DNA of 61,520 nt, from contig JAIEPW010000099.1 of NCBI GenBank assembly GCA_019748195.1, positions 1 through 61,520 on the forward strand, in the 5' to 3' direction. Source of the stretch: Bryobacteraceae bacterium. GTDB lineage: Bacteria > Acidobacteriota > Terriglobia > Bryobacterales > Bryobacteraceae. Below are positions 54,649 through 61,520 of the stretch, piece by piece. Numbering within the stretch: the stretch's first letter is position 1; each line of letters begins with the position of its first letter. Made by a program: the position numbers and the translations under genes. Below the pieces are notes generated by a model. That model did no database searches. It was not told where the DNA came from and saw only the letters and a program-made list of their open reading frames with translations.

Positions 54649-54654
54649 AATAGC

Positions 54655-54909
54655 TCATGACCTGGCAGGCTCCGCCTCTTGGCGGAACGCTGCGCGGAAG
54701 CGCTCAAGGTCCGACTTCAAGAAACGAATGTTACGCCCCATGACGCGAAGGTGTGGGATGTGTCGCCGCTCGACCCAGAGGTAGACGGTCTGAATGCTCA
54801 CGCCTAGATACGTGGCGGCATCGCGCACCGTCAGGGGCACTTCCTCACGCGCGACGGAAGCCACGGGCTCTGCCGCGACAGTTGATGGAGGGAGGTGTTT
54901 GGTGGTCAT
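54655..54909 (-). CDS. Small HTH protein, excisionase/AlpA-like
   Basis: An 84-residue HTH_17-type protein: LTVRDAATYLGVSIQTVYLW followed by RRHIPHLRVMGRNIRFLKSDL, the classic helix-turn-helix plus wing of phage excisionase/AlpA proteins. The ATG at 54909 is preferred to one at 54948. It converges on the gene at 54400-54648 with only 6 bases between stops. Two different Xis-like proteins beside one integrase suggest one acts in regulation. Confidence 0.72.
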   Translation of the reverse strand: MTTKHLPPSTVAAEPVASVAREEVPLTVRDAATYLGVSIQTVYLWVERRHIPHLRVMGRNIRFLKSDLERFRAAFRQEAEPARS

Positions 54910-54987
54910 GCACCTTTTTACAGCAACATCTCCGTTCCACCAAGTCACTTGGCCTTCTACAGGATCAAGCAGACAATGGAGCGGAAC

Positions 54988-55007
54988 GTGGGATGTGAAG
55001 TGGGATG
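54988..55007 (+). repeat. Paired GTGGGATG words
   Basis: GTGGGATG occurs at 54988 and 55000, with flanks GAAC and GGCC. The word also builds the repeat array 5 kb away and occurs inverted at 57246-57253, all in gaps of the integrated element. Confidence 0.45.
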
Positions 55008-55035
55008 GCCGCCGTACCGGAGAGGTCTCCGATGA

Positions 55036-55052
55036 CTTGAGAATTTTCTGAG
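55036..55052 (+). promoter_or_regulatory. CTTGAGAATTTTCTGAG element
   Basis: A 17-base element 225 bases before the HTH gene at 55278. It matches CTTGAGAATTTCTTGAG at 57115-57131 in 15 of 17 positions, upstream of the paralogous HTH gene. It may be an operator of an element-encoded regulator. Confidence 0.45.
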
Positions 55053-55277
55053 TCGCCGCAGTTCAATCGACACTTTCGTGACTAGGATTACGTTCACAGC
55101 CATGCCGATACCCGCAACGGTGGGCGGTCCATCGGTGGAAACGATGTTGCCGCGCCATGCGTCTTATTGACTCGTATCGCGGTCTGGATTACGATTTCTG
55201 AGCAACGCCGCTTTCGTGCGGCATTCTCGCAAAACGGGCGGAATTAACCAACATGTAGAAGACGCGTCATCACGGCG

Positions 55278-55997
55278 GTGCGCATGCCGAAGGCAGTCAA
55301 CCCTTTCACTTCCCCCGGGCTGCCTGGTTCGCTCCCGGTAGATGTTCGGCCTAACCCGGCACAGGAATCCATCGGAGGAACCTCGGGCCCGAATGGGCAA
55401 ACGAACGGACCCCTTGTCCGCTCTGAGGGCGTCCCTGTTTCCTCGAACGGTCAACGCCCGAGTCCCCAAGTGGCACACGTACTCACCACCGATGAGCACG
55501 CTCTCTTGAGGGAGGCATACGCCGGAAGCCGTGGGGATAAGACGGCCGCTATTGACCAGATCGTCGCCGCCCATCCTGGCTACAAGCGTCGTTCCGTGGC
55601 GCGTCGGGGCGCCAAGTTGCGCGCCGGCGCTGGAAACAAGCGCTGCCACCGAAAGTGGAAGATCGAAGACATCAACAGACTCAGGAGCCTTCGCGGAGGT
55701 TCGTTGAAGGACATCTCACGAAACCTTGAGCGCACGCCGGCCGCCATTCGAGCACAGGTGGCCAGGATGGGCGAGACCCTGCTCTTCTTCGGCGGCTTCA
55801 AGACCAAGGATCTGGTGTTCGATCTCCGTGTCGAAGCGCAAGACGTCGAGCGCTGGATCCGCAACAAGTGGCTCCGCAGACGCAATGGCCAGATTCCTGA
55901 GGAAGCTGTCCATGAGTTCTTCAAGAACCATCCCGAGGAGATTCCGTTTGACCGGCTTGAGCCAGCGATTCAGCATTGGCTCAAGCCGAAGATGTAG
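55278..55997 (+). CDS. HTH/SANT-like DNA-binding protein, paralog A
   Basis: A 239-residue protein (GTG start; an ATG follows two codons later). The first 60 residues are low-complexity, Pro/Gly/Asn-rich. Two helical blocks follow: LTTDEHALLREAYAGSRGDK, and RKWKIEDINRLRSLRGGSL with ISRNLERTPAAIRAQVARMG, like SANT/Myb-type or HTH_17 DNA-binding modules. The C-terminus EEAVHEFFKNHPEEIPFDRL followed by EPAIQHWLKPKM parallels the end of the protein at 57466-58056 (LIRDHPEVIPFHSLRPAHKEW). The role is unknown, likely in element maintenance or regulation. Confidence 0.65.
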   Translation: MRMPKAVNPFTSPGLPGSLPVDVRPNPAQESIGGTSGPNGQTNGPLVRSEGVPVSSNGQRPSPQVAHVLTTDEHALLREAYAGSRGDKTAAIDQIVAAHPGYKRRSVARRGAKLRAGAGNKRCHRKWKIEDINRLRSLRGGSLKDISRNLERTPAAIRAQVARMGETLLFFGGFKTKDLVFDLRVEAQDVERWIRNKWLRRRNGQIPEEAVHEFFKNHPEEIPFDRLEPAIQHWLKPKM

Positions 55998-56000
55998 CCG

Positions 56001-56936
56001 CTACCCTTCGGCAGGGACGACGAAGTCATCGGCTTGCGCGATCCAGTCGGCGAACGAAGGATACTGCGGTGGCGGCGACTTGCGCCACGCAGTGTCACAC
56101 TCCACCCAATACGCGACGATGCGTTCGGTGCGCACGTGGCGGTTTGCGAAGTTGCGCAAGGCATCCAGCCACGAGTTCTGCTTGGCGGACGCAAACTCGT
56201 GGTCTTCGACCCACGCGGAGAGCTCCTCCCAGAACCACATCGCATAGCTCTCGCACGTGGGCGATTTCCGTTGCAGTGCTGCCAGGAAGTTGGGGCAGCG
56301 TTCACCGAGTGTCTCCGCCAGAATTCCGGGGATGCCGTTGGCAGCGCTCACCACAAGTCGCGCCCAAAATACGAACGCTTCCCAATCCACGTATCGGCCC
56401 ACTGCCACGCCAAGTTGTGCTGGTTCCACAGGTACTTCTGAATCGTCCACCCAGAACCGGCTTGCCCGCGCCTGCTGAAGCCACTCGTCAAAGCTGGGAT
56501 ACGCGCCGGTTCGAACTCCCTCGCGGCATCGTGCCATGTATCGGCGAATCTGTTCGAGTTTGGGGCACTGTCCCGCGTGGTGCAGAACGGCCGGAAACCA
56601 ACCGCCGCTCTGCGCACTCTCGAAGTAGTGGTTCTCGATCCATTCGTTGACTTCGTGCGCGACGGTTTCGGCTCGCAGAGGGTGTGCGCGTGTTTGAAGA
56701 AACCCTTCGCACTTCCCCTCGATGACTGACTGAAGCCATGCCGGCACGCTGTGCTCCGCCTCGGCAATCCATTGCACCCATAGTGCGAAGGCGCGCCACT
56801 GCACGAGACTCTCACACTCGCGCTCCAGAGTTCGCCACGGCACACGAAGAGACAACTCGCGCATCTGGGCGCGGTGGCGGCTGCCGTACCGCTCTCGTTG
56901 GGCGGCGGGCGCCGGAGGAAATGGGTCAGATGTCAC
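56001..56936 (-). CDS. Unknown protein with internal duplication
   Basis: A 311-residue protein (GTG start) of no recognisable family. It has an internal repeat of about 145 residues: WRAFALWVQWIAEAEHSVPA (47-66) matches WEAFVFWARLVVSAANGIPG (185-204); WIENHYFESAQSGGWFPAVL (99-118) matches WVEDHEFASAKQNSWLDALR (242-261); AYPSFDEWLQQA (145-156) matches QYPSFADWIAQA (291-302). Both halves are rich in Trp and predicted helices, with no signal peptide or membrane segment. It converges on the HTH gene at 55278-55997 with 3 bases between them and belongs to the mobile region. Confidence 0.6.
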   Translation of the reverse strand: MTSDPFPPAPAAQRERYGSRHRAQMRELSLRVPWRTLERECESLVQWRAFALWVQWIAEAEHSVPAWLQSVIEGKCEGFLQTRAHPLRAETVAHEVNEWIENHYFESAQSGGWFPAVLHHAGQCPKLEQIRRYMARCREGVRTGAYPSFDEWLQQARASRFWVDDSEVPVEPAQLGVAVGRYVDWEAFVFWARLVVSAANGIPGILAETLGERCPNFLAALQRKSPTCESYAMWFWEELSAWVEDHEFASAKQNSWLDALRNFANRHVRTERIVAYWVECDTAWRKSPPPQYPSFADWIAQADDFVVPAEG

Positions 56937-57465
56937 AGCAGGTTTCGATCCATCGTCGATCAGCCTTCGCCTCGGGGTCTGCGCGTGGCGATGCGGTCAG
57001 CGTTCGAACGGTCCACTTCAAGCCCTCTTGGTGGAGAGGCTTTAGCTTAAATCGCCGGGGACGTCGATGCAAGTACTTTTTCGGCGCTTCCAATACCGAG
57101 GATCAGGGCAAGGCCTTGAGAATTTCTTGAGCGAGCAATCGGCAGGATGCAAATAGCGCCGGACGCGTCGGGCAAAGAAAAGAACAAATTGGGTCCGCCC
57201 GCCTAAGTGATTGTCGCACCGCGCGGTTTCGACGCCAAGCCACTGCATCCCACGAACTCCTGTGCGTTTCGCAGTGGTCGCTGAGACGTTCGCGATTGAA
57301 TCGACTCGCGGTTTGCCCGGTACGTATGGTCCGGTCTAGGATGCTGTGTACCCGCGCGGTGCGGGTGCTCCGAAGCAGGCGTCAGCAGTCGCTGGCGTTC
57401 TGCAGTTCTTCCTGACTGAAGGGATCGCTGTCTGTTTCTTTTTTTCACGGGAGGATACAACACCG
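56937..57465. other. Gene-free stretch upstream of HTH paralog B
   Basis: No convincing gene lies in these 529 bases. They hold the second 17-base element (57115-57131), an inverted GTGGGATG word (57246-57253), a hairpin ACCCGC/GCGGGT (57350-57366), a run of seven T (57440s), and a ribosome site ACGGGAGGA before the ATG at 57466. The stretch is long enough to hide a small RNA, but nothing marks one. Confidence 0.45.
57115..57131 (+). promoter_or_regulatory. CTTGAGAATTTCTTGAG element
   Basis: Contains two CTTGAG hexamers 11 bases apart and matches the element at 55036-55052 in 15 of 17 positions. It lies 334 bases before the ATG of the paralogous HTH gene. Confidence 0.45.
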
Positions 57466-58056
57466 ATGAGGAGTTGGAATGTCAAAGAGGCCCGCCTCGT
57501 ATGCGAGTGGGCCCACCAGCCAAACGGCCAAAGAACGGCCATTGAAGAACTCGCCCGACTTGTCGGACGAACTCCGGCGGCGATCAAGGAGTTCCTACGT
57601 CGCGCGCTTCCGCCGGCAGAACTGCCCTGGCCGAGGAAGCCCCGGTGGAAGGCGCACGAAGTAGAAGTCCTGCGGCTTCGCGGCGAGGTCGAGTCGCGTT
57701 CGCGCAACGCCATCAACAAATTCATCAAGCGCGCTGGATGGAATCCGCAGAAGCCCGACGATGAGGAGCAACCCGGCCTCACCATCTCGCAGGTCGCCGC
57801 CGACCTCGGCATCTCCCGTCGACGGGTTTACGAACTGATCGAGTGCGGCTACCTTCGGCGATTCAAAGGCCGCATCGCTGAGTCGTCGTTTGACGCCCTC
57901 ATCCGCGATCATCCCGAGGTGATTCCGTTTCATTCGCTCCGGCCCGCGCACAAGGAGTGGCTGGTGGTGATGGGCTACAAGGATGACACGATGAACGTGA
58001 AGATGCCGAGCGTCAAGGGCTTGCTCAAAGAGCGTCCTGATCCCGTAGACCGGTAA
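57466..58056 (+). CDS. HTH/SANT-like DNA-binding protein, paralog B
   Basis: A 196-residue protein. Residues 1-38 (WNVKEARLVCEWAH, ARLVGRTPAAIKEFL) match the SANT/Myb-like block of paralog A (RTPAAI shared). A second HTH of the HTH_17 type (LTISQVAADLGISRRRVYEL followed by IECGYLRRFKGRIAES) comes next, then the shared tail LIRDHPEVIPFHSLRPAHKE. The ATG at 57466 with ACGGGAGGA 10 bases before it is preferred over upstream GTG codons. Its 3' end overlaps the convergent DUF362 gene by 32 bases. The function is unknown. Confidence 0.68.
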   Translation: MRSWNVKEARLVCEWAHQPNGQRTAIEELARLVGRTPAAIKEFLRRALPPAELPWPRKPRWKAHEVEVLRLRGEVESRSRNAINKFIKRAGWNPQKPDDEEQPGLTISQVAADLGISRRRVYELIECGYLRRFKGRIAESSFDALIRDHPEVIPFHSLRPAHKEWLVVMGYKDDTMNVKMPSVKGLLKERPDPVDR

Positions 58057-59005
58057 ACTCGGGCATGAGGGCGAAGTGTTGACGGGTAACCGCCAGCGAT
58101 TCGCCGCGCTGCTCGATCCGAGGGGCGTGCAAGTTGCCAAGCGGGGCCGCCATCTCCAGGTGCTTCACCTTCGACGGATCGATGCCCATAAGCCGACAGC
58201 AGGTCGCGTCGGCAGCGATGGGATCGTTAGCGAACACCAGACAGCCGAGGTGGCGAGCGGGGCCGTGCAGTGGGCCGTTGCCTTCCATGCCGATGATGCC
58301 GTCCGCGATCACGTAATGGACCGGCACCGTAGCGGCGATTTCGACGATGGAGTTGTCGATGCCCTCCCAATGCAGGACATTCTTGGGCCAGCCGTAGACC
58401 GACCCAGGAACTACGCCGAATAGGTTCTTCAGGCTTAGCGTCACGCCCGCCCAGTGATGCGTTTTGAGCTTTGGCATGGAGATGACCACATCTGCCTGGA
58501 GAATGGATTCCGGGAGCCACAGTTCGTCGAGAGAGGTGGTTCTGGCTGCCGGCGCCACGCGGCGTATTGGGTCGAAGTTCAGGTCAACAAAGTTCACCCG
58601 ATTGATGGAACGTAGATGCTCAGCGAGGCCGCTTTCGTCGAGTAGCATTTCGGTGTCGCGGATGTGGCCTGGCCCATCCGCTACGGTCACAGAGGCCGCA
58701 CCCGCACTGAACAATGCGTCGGCGACGGCGGCGATCAGGAACGGGTTCGTGTTGATGGGTGCCATCGGCGAGTACTCGACCAGATTGGGCTTGAGGAGGA
58801 TTCGCTTGCTGCGGACGAAGCAATCGATAAGCCGCAGTCCATCCCTGACTGCGGGCAAACAATCAAGATAGTCGGTACAGCGGAGAATTGCGACCTTTGA
58901 CCGACCGCTGATTCGCCGTTGGAGGCCTGGTCGCCAGAAGAACTTCGCTGCGAAGCCGGCCGTTCCGGCCAATGCGGTCAGTTGAACTGCGGATCTGCGA
59001 TTCAT
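58025..59005 (-). CDS. DUF362 domain protein, probably exported
   Basis: A 326-residue DUF362 protein. Hallmarks are ILLKPNLVEYSPMAPINTNP near residue 70, VISMPKLKTHHWAGVTLSLK followed by NLFGVVPG near 175-205, and NDPIAADATCCRLMGIDP. The N-terminus MNRRSAVQLTALAGTAGFAA has an RR pair before a hydrophobic stretch, so Tat export or membrane anchoring is possible. DUF362 proteins often carry Fe-S clusters in the C-terminal part, but this one lacks the ferredoxin tail. The biochemical role is not known. Its ATG overlaps the stop of the prenyltransferase-like gene. Confidence 0.85.
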   Translation of the reverse strand: MNRRSAVQLTALAGTAGFAAKFFWRPGLQRRISGRSKVAILRCTDYLDCLPAVRDGLRLIDCFVRSKRILLKPNLVEYSPMAPINTNPFLIAAVADALFSAGAASVTVADGPGHIRDTEMLLDESGLAEHLRSINRVNFVDLNFDPIRRVAPAARTTSLDELWLPESILQADVVISMPKLKTHHWAGVTLSLKNLFGVVPGSVYGWPKNVLHWEGIDNSIVEIAATVPVHYVIADGIIGMEGNGPLHGPARHLGCLVFANDPIAADATCCRLMGIDPSKVKHLEMAAPLGNLHAPRIEQRGESLAVTRQHFALMPEFTGLRDQDAL

Positions 59006-59838
59006 TTAGCGAACTCCTTGAAGGCGAAGGTGGGATCTTCGAGTGCGAGCGCCACGAGGCCAAGTGTTCGTGGTGGCCACGTGCCGCGCGCATCCATACG
59101 CTCCAGCCGGCGACGATACTTGGTGGCACGCGCGTCGCCCAGGGCGGCGAAAGCAAGCGAGCCCCACGCCAACGAATACGCCGACTGGCAGGTCTCCAGG
59201 CGCATGGACAGATACTCGGCTGCGGACGAGATGATCGGTGACTGCACGTGCGGTCCGCCGGCAAGGGCCAGCAGAGCCATTGCGGTGAAATCTGGATGCG
59301 GGTCCAGGTTCACGCCGAAGACGGACGAGTTGCCGGCATTCCACCCACCGGCGGGACAAGCGCGGTCCAGCAACATCTCCTCCGCGATCTGGATTCGGCT
59401 CGACTCGATTTCGCTCGTGCGCAGAGCCACAATCGTCAGCGCCGTTGGCGCTACCCAACTCACAGTGCCCGGCACCCATGGCCAGCCATACTTCGACGGA
59501 TCGAAGCGGACCTGGCGGTCGACGAGGCGGAATTTCCACTTCCATAGCCAATGGCATTCGACCGGATAACAGCCTTGGAGCCACTGCAAGCTGCGGGCGC
59601 ATGCCCGGAACTCTTGCGGTTCACGGCTGTGCCGAAGTGCGAGCAGGGACAACGCGGTCAGGTATGTGTTTGGAGGGCCGTTGGGAACAGCCGCCCATGC
59701 ACCGGCACTGGATTGCGCCCGTAGAAGTGTTTCGTCGACCTTCCCGACTCCTCGCAATGCGAGTCCCGCAATCGCGGCATCCTCGATTCCGCCAGGGGTG
59801 CGATGGCTTAGGTCTTCGAGGATCGCCGATCGTTTCAT
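59002..59838 (-). CDS. Prenyltransferase/squalene-cyclase-repeat-like protein
   Basis: A 278-residue all-helical protein of the terpenoid cyclase/prenyltransferase alpha-alpha toroid superfamily. Repeat-like pieces include NTYLTALSLLALRHS, WVAPTALTIVALRTSE, PAGGWNAGNSSVFG and DFTAMALLALAGG, with the QW-type pattern GGWNAG. The catalytic DxDD of class II cyclases is not seen, so it may be a structural or binding relative. It is coupled to the DUF362 gene by an ATGA overlap and heads that transcript. The promoter should lie in the repeat-rich gap upstream. Confidence 0.7.
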   Translation of the reverse strand: MKRSAILEDLSHRTPGGIEDAAIAGLALRGVGKVDETLLRAQSSAGAWAAVPNGPPNTYLTALSLLALRHSREPQEFRACARSLQWLQGCYPVECHWLWKWKFRLVDRQVRFDPSKYGWPWVPGTVSWVAPTALTIVALRTSEIESSRIQIAEEMLLDRACPAGGWNAGNSSVFGVNLDPHPDFTAMALLALAGGPHVQSPIISSAAEYLSMRLETCQSAYSLAWGSLAFAALGDARATKYRRRLERMDARGTWPPRTLGLVALALEDPTFAFKEFAK

Positions 59839-60259
59839 ACAGAATACTTGTCATGGATTGGCGTGGCGTCGAAGCGAGATACTCGCGAATTGTGGGATGA
59901 CGCTCCGTTGGCAACTGGCGTGGGATGTCCGTCGTGTTCAAGTGACGATTTCCTGTGGGATGGCGCCTTGTTGGACGGCGATCTGGGATGGCGACGGTGT
60001 TCACTGGTGCTTTTGTCGTGGGATGGCGGGAGCCATTCGCGGATGTGGGATGACTGAGGTGTTCGCGCGCGAGTTCTGTGGGATCGCTGGAGCGGTGCCG
60101 CTATGAGGGATGGCCGCAGTGTTCACCGTCACATCCTGTGGGATGGCTGCTGCGAGCAACGCCTTCGGCATCATCCGGCATCGGGCGCGATCGAGCGGAG
60201 GCTCCTTATAAGACGCTCTCGTTTGGAGTCGGGCTCCCGCAGCCTTAGGCTGATCCCAG
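59839..60259. other. Divergent gap holding a higher-order repeat array
   Basis: The gap between the prenyltransferase-like gene (minus) and the MoxR-type gene (plus) has no supported gene. Most of it is the GTGGGATG/GTGTTCA array at 59892-60145. It must also contain the promoters of both flanking operons. Short open frames across it on both strands merely read the repeats and are interrupted by frame changes between units. Confidence 0.6.
59892..60145 (+). repeat. Higher-order tandem array of GTGGGATG/GTGTTCA units
   Basis: Nine GTGGGATG-like words start at 59892, 59920, 59955, 59983, 60018, 60045, 60078, 60105 and 60138. Spacings alternate 28, 35, 28, 35, 27, 33, 27, 33, so the real unit is about 60-63 bp (63, 63, 60, 60) with two words each. 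A second word, GTGTTCA or GTGTTCG, recurs once per unit at 59934, 59997, 60059 and 60119. The copies have diverged between these words. The unit lengths are multiples of three, but the inner spacing changes by one base between the older and newer pairs, so a coding origin is doubtful. Likely a regulatory or replication-type iteron array. Confidence 0.8.
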
Positions 60260-61204
60260 ATGTTCGAGACGGCAAATGACGTCGCAAGAGGGCTGCGTGA
60301 GGCGGGCTATGCGGCTGATCCGGTTTTGGTCCAGACGATCTGGCTCTCCACCAAGATGCAGAAGCCGGTCCTTATTGAAGGACCGCCCGGAACCGGCAAG
60401 ACGTACCTGGCGCAGGCGTTCGCGGCCGCGGCCAAGACGGAATTGATCCGGCTGCAATGCTTCGAGGGGATCACGGAGAAGCAGGCCATTGGTTCCTTCG
60501 ACGAGGCGTTGCAGCGTTTGTTCCTAGAGACACAGGCCGAAGCGCTGGATCGCGAATGGGAGAAGCTGCGGAATCAGCTTCACACCCTGGACTTCTTTAC
60601 GCACGGTCCTCTGCTACAGGCTGTCTTGCAGCCGCGGCCTGTGGTGTTGCTGATCGACGAGTTGGACAAAGTTGACCAGAAGTTCGAAGCTTTACTGCTG
60701 GAAATCCTCTCAGACTGGCAGATCACGATTCCGAAGTTGGGAACAGTGAAGGCGAAGTCGGTTCCGGTTGTCGTGATGACTTCTAACCAGGAGCGGCGGT
60801 TGGGCGATCCGTTGCGACGGCGCAGCGTGTACAAGCGAATCGAGCATCCCGACGTCGCGAAGGAAGCCGAGATTTTAGATATCCGGACGGCGGAAGCGCC
60901 GCTGGAACTAAAGGCTCAGGCGGTAGGCTTGGCGCAGGCGCTGCGTGGATACAACCTGGTGAAGCCTCCGTCGATCGACGAGATTGTTCAACTTGTGCGC
61001 GCGTTGCAGCTAATGGGGCGGTCGCAGATCTTGGCCGACGACCGGGATGTTCTGATGCCGTTCCTGGCGAAGACTGAGGAAGACGTTAAGCGCCTTCTGC
61101 TCCGCGATGGTTTTACGAGTCTGGTCGCGACCGCCCTTGAATACAGGGACCAAGCACTAGCGGCGATGAAGGGTGGCAGAGAGGAATTGGCGAGCAAGGT
61201 ATGA
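60260..61204 (+). CDS. MoxR/NorQ-type AAA+ ATPase
   Basis: A 314-residue AAA+ ATPase. Walker A is IEGPPGTGKTYLAQAF (about 38-53), Walker B is PVVLLIDELDKVDQKFEA (about 130), and sensor 1 is VVMTSNQERRLGDPL. The C-terminal lid is helical. MoxR-type ATPases act as chaperones that insert metals or assemble complexes, usually with a VWA-domain partner. No VWA gene is visible; instead the stop overlaps the start of a lytic transglycosylase (ATGA). The pair is seen at the edge of conjugation gene clusters in several groups. Confidence 0.9.
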   Translation: MFETANDVARGLREAGYAADPVLVQTIWLSTKMQKPVLIEGPPGTGKTYLAQAFAAAAKTELIRLQCFEGITEKQAIGSFDEALQRLFLETQAEALDREWEKLRNQLHTLDFFTHGPLLQAVLQPRPVVLLIDELDKVDQKFEALLLEILSDWQITIPKLGTVKAKSVPVVVMTSNQERRLGDPLRRRSVYKRIEHPDVAKEAEILDIRTAEAPLELKAQAVGLAQALRGYNLVKPPSIDEIVQLVRALQLMGRSQILADDRDVLMPFLAKTEEDVKRLLLRDGFTSLVATALEYRDQALAAMKGGREELASKV

Positions 61205-61520
61205 GATGGTTGGCCCTGGTGATGGCTGTCGCGGCGTCGTGCTTTGGTCAGTCGGCTGAAGCACGACGCTGGGCGGATCATTGGGCCGATCACTACGGCG
61301 TTGAACGCGAACTCGTCTACGCGGTGATCGAGGTGGAATCGGGATGGAATCCGCGCGCCGTGTCATCGGCGGGTGCGGCAGGGCTCATGCAACTCATGCC
61401 GGATACCGCAGCCACCTTCGGCGTTCGCAATCGCTTCGATGCGGCAGAGAACATCCGCGGTGGAGTCGCGTACTTGAAATGGCTCGCGCCCCTTTGTGGC
61501 GGAGATCGCAGGCTGATGCT
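61201..61520 (+). CDS. Lytic transglycosylase (SLT domain), 5' part
   Basis: The first 106 residues of an exported SLT-type lytic transglycosylase; the gene runs off the window. A signal peptide (WLALVMAVAASCFGQSAEA) precedes the catalytic core with the acid Glu in VYAVIEVESGWNPRAVSSAG, the AAGLMQLMPDTAATFGV loop and NIRGGVAYLKWLA. It cuts peptidoglycan between MurNAc and GlcNAc, as VirB1-like proteins do when a secretion machine crosses the wall. It is coupled to the MoxR-type ATPase gene. Confidence 0.93.
   Translation, partial: MRWLALVMAVAASCFGQSAEARRWADHWADHYGVERELVYAVIEVESGWNPRAVSSAGAAGLMQLMPDTAATFGVRNRFDAAENIRGGVAYLKWLAPLCGGDRRLM

Larger units (their letters stand above)
54910..55277. 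other. Gene-free stretch with GTGGGATG words and a shared element
   Basis: No gene is evident. The stretch contains two GTGGGATG words 12 bases apart (54988-54995 and 55000-55007), the same word that builds the array at 59892-60145, and a 17-base CTTGAG-N-CTGAG-type element (55036-55052) also present before the paralogous HTH gene at 57466. It probably holds the promoter of the gene at 55278. Confidence 0.5.

Noticed and set aside
56343-56353. Match to GCGCTCACCA near 56344 as a possible right att site
   Set aside because: It is 10 bases long, lies in a coding region and has no further likeness to the tRNA arm.
59621-60106. Short open frames through the repeat array on either strand, encoding RHPT or WDG repeats
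   Set aside because: The reading frame is not kept between units (inner spacing 28/35 versus 27/33), so the repeats are better explained as non-coding.

Overview
The window reads as a GC-rich chromosome of an acidobacterium, most likely of the Solibacter/Bryobacter group. The main clues are a secreted protein built of TIGR03437-type domains (12559-14049), a large orphan MacB-type permease of the kind expanded in Acidobacteria (10058-12562), and the general gene content. This assignment is inference from protein families, not from a 16S gene.

Bases 1-31.6 kb are chromosomal backbone. They open with the 3' end of a 5S rRNA gene and its terminator. Housekeeping genes follow: an L,D-transpeptidase-like protein, coproheme decarboxylase (hemQ), heme A synthase (ctaA), a WalJ-like MBL hydrolase that appears to start at an ATC codon, gltX and glnS side by side, a carbamoyltransferase, nadE coupled to a propeller-phosphoesterase and to a degenerate Wzt-like ABC protein, mutS2, NUDIX and SMP-30 proteins, malQ, maf, dciA-gatC-gatA, an ECF sigma factor with its probable anti-sigma partner, and glgC. 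A tRNA-Lys(CTT) gene at 31645-31720 closes the backbone.

Bases 31.7-53.1 kb are an accessory island beginning at the tRNA 3' end. Its genes diverge from one control region (about 40.5-40.74 kb). The left arm (minus strand) carries a NarL-type two-component system, a DUF3124 lipoprotein, a DUF2490-like outer-membrane protein, a CBS protein, a small secreted protein, a DksA/TraR zinc-finger protein, an NfeD-slipin pair, an SDR oxidoreductase and a DUF2934-Hsp20 fusion. The right arm (plus strand) carries an HPF/RaiA-like ribosome protein, a Kef-type antiporter, a second glgC, two universal stress proteins, a P2-type cation ATPase, a Na+/Ca2+ exchanger, acetate kinase and phosphoketolase. Together they look like an energy-stress or dormancy regulon: ribosome hibernation, proteostasis, membrane ion control, glycogen synthesis and ATP from acetyl phosphate. 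Short sequence elements recur at fixed distances upstream of several starts, which suggests shared control.

Bases 53.1-61.5 kb look like the backbone of an integrative element: a tyrosine integrase, two excisionase-size HTH proteins, two paralogous HTH proteins with a shared upstream element, an unknown protein with an internal duplication, a DUF362/prenyltransferase-like pair, a higher-order tandem repeat array of about 250 bp, and a MoxR-type AAA ATPase coupled to a lytic transglycosylase that runs off the window. The last pair suggests that conjugation genes may lie just beyond the edge. The far attachment site is not visible.
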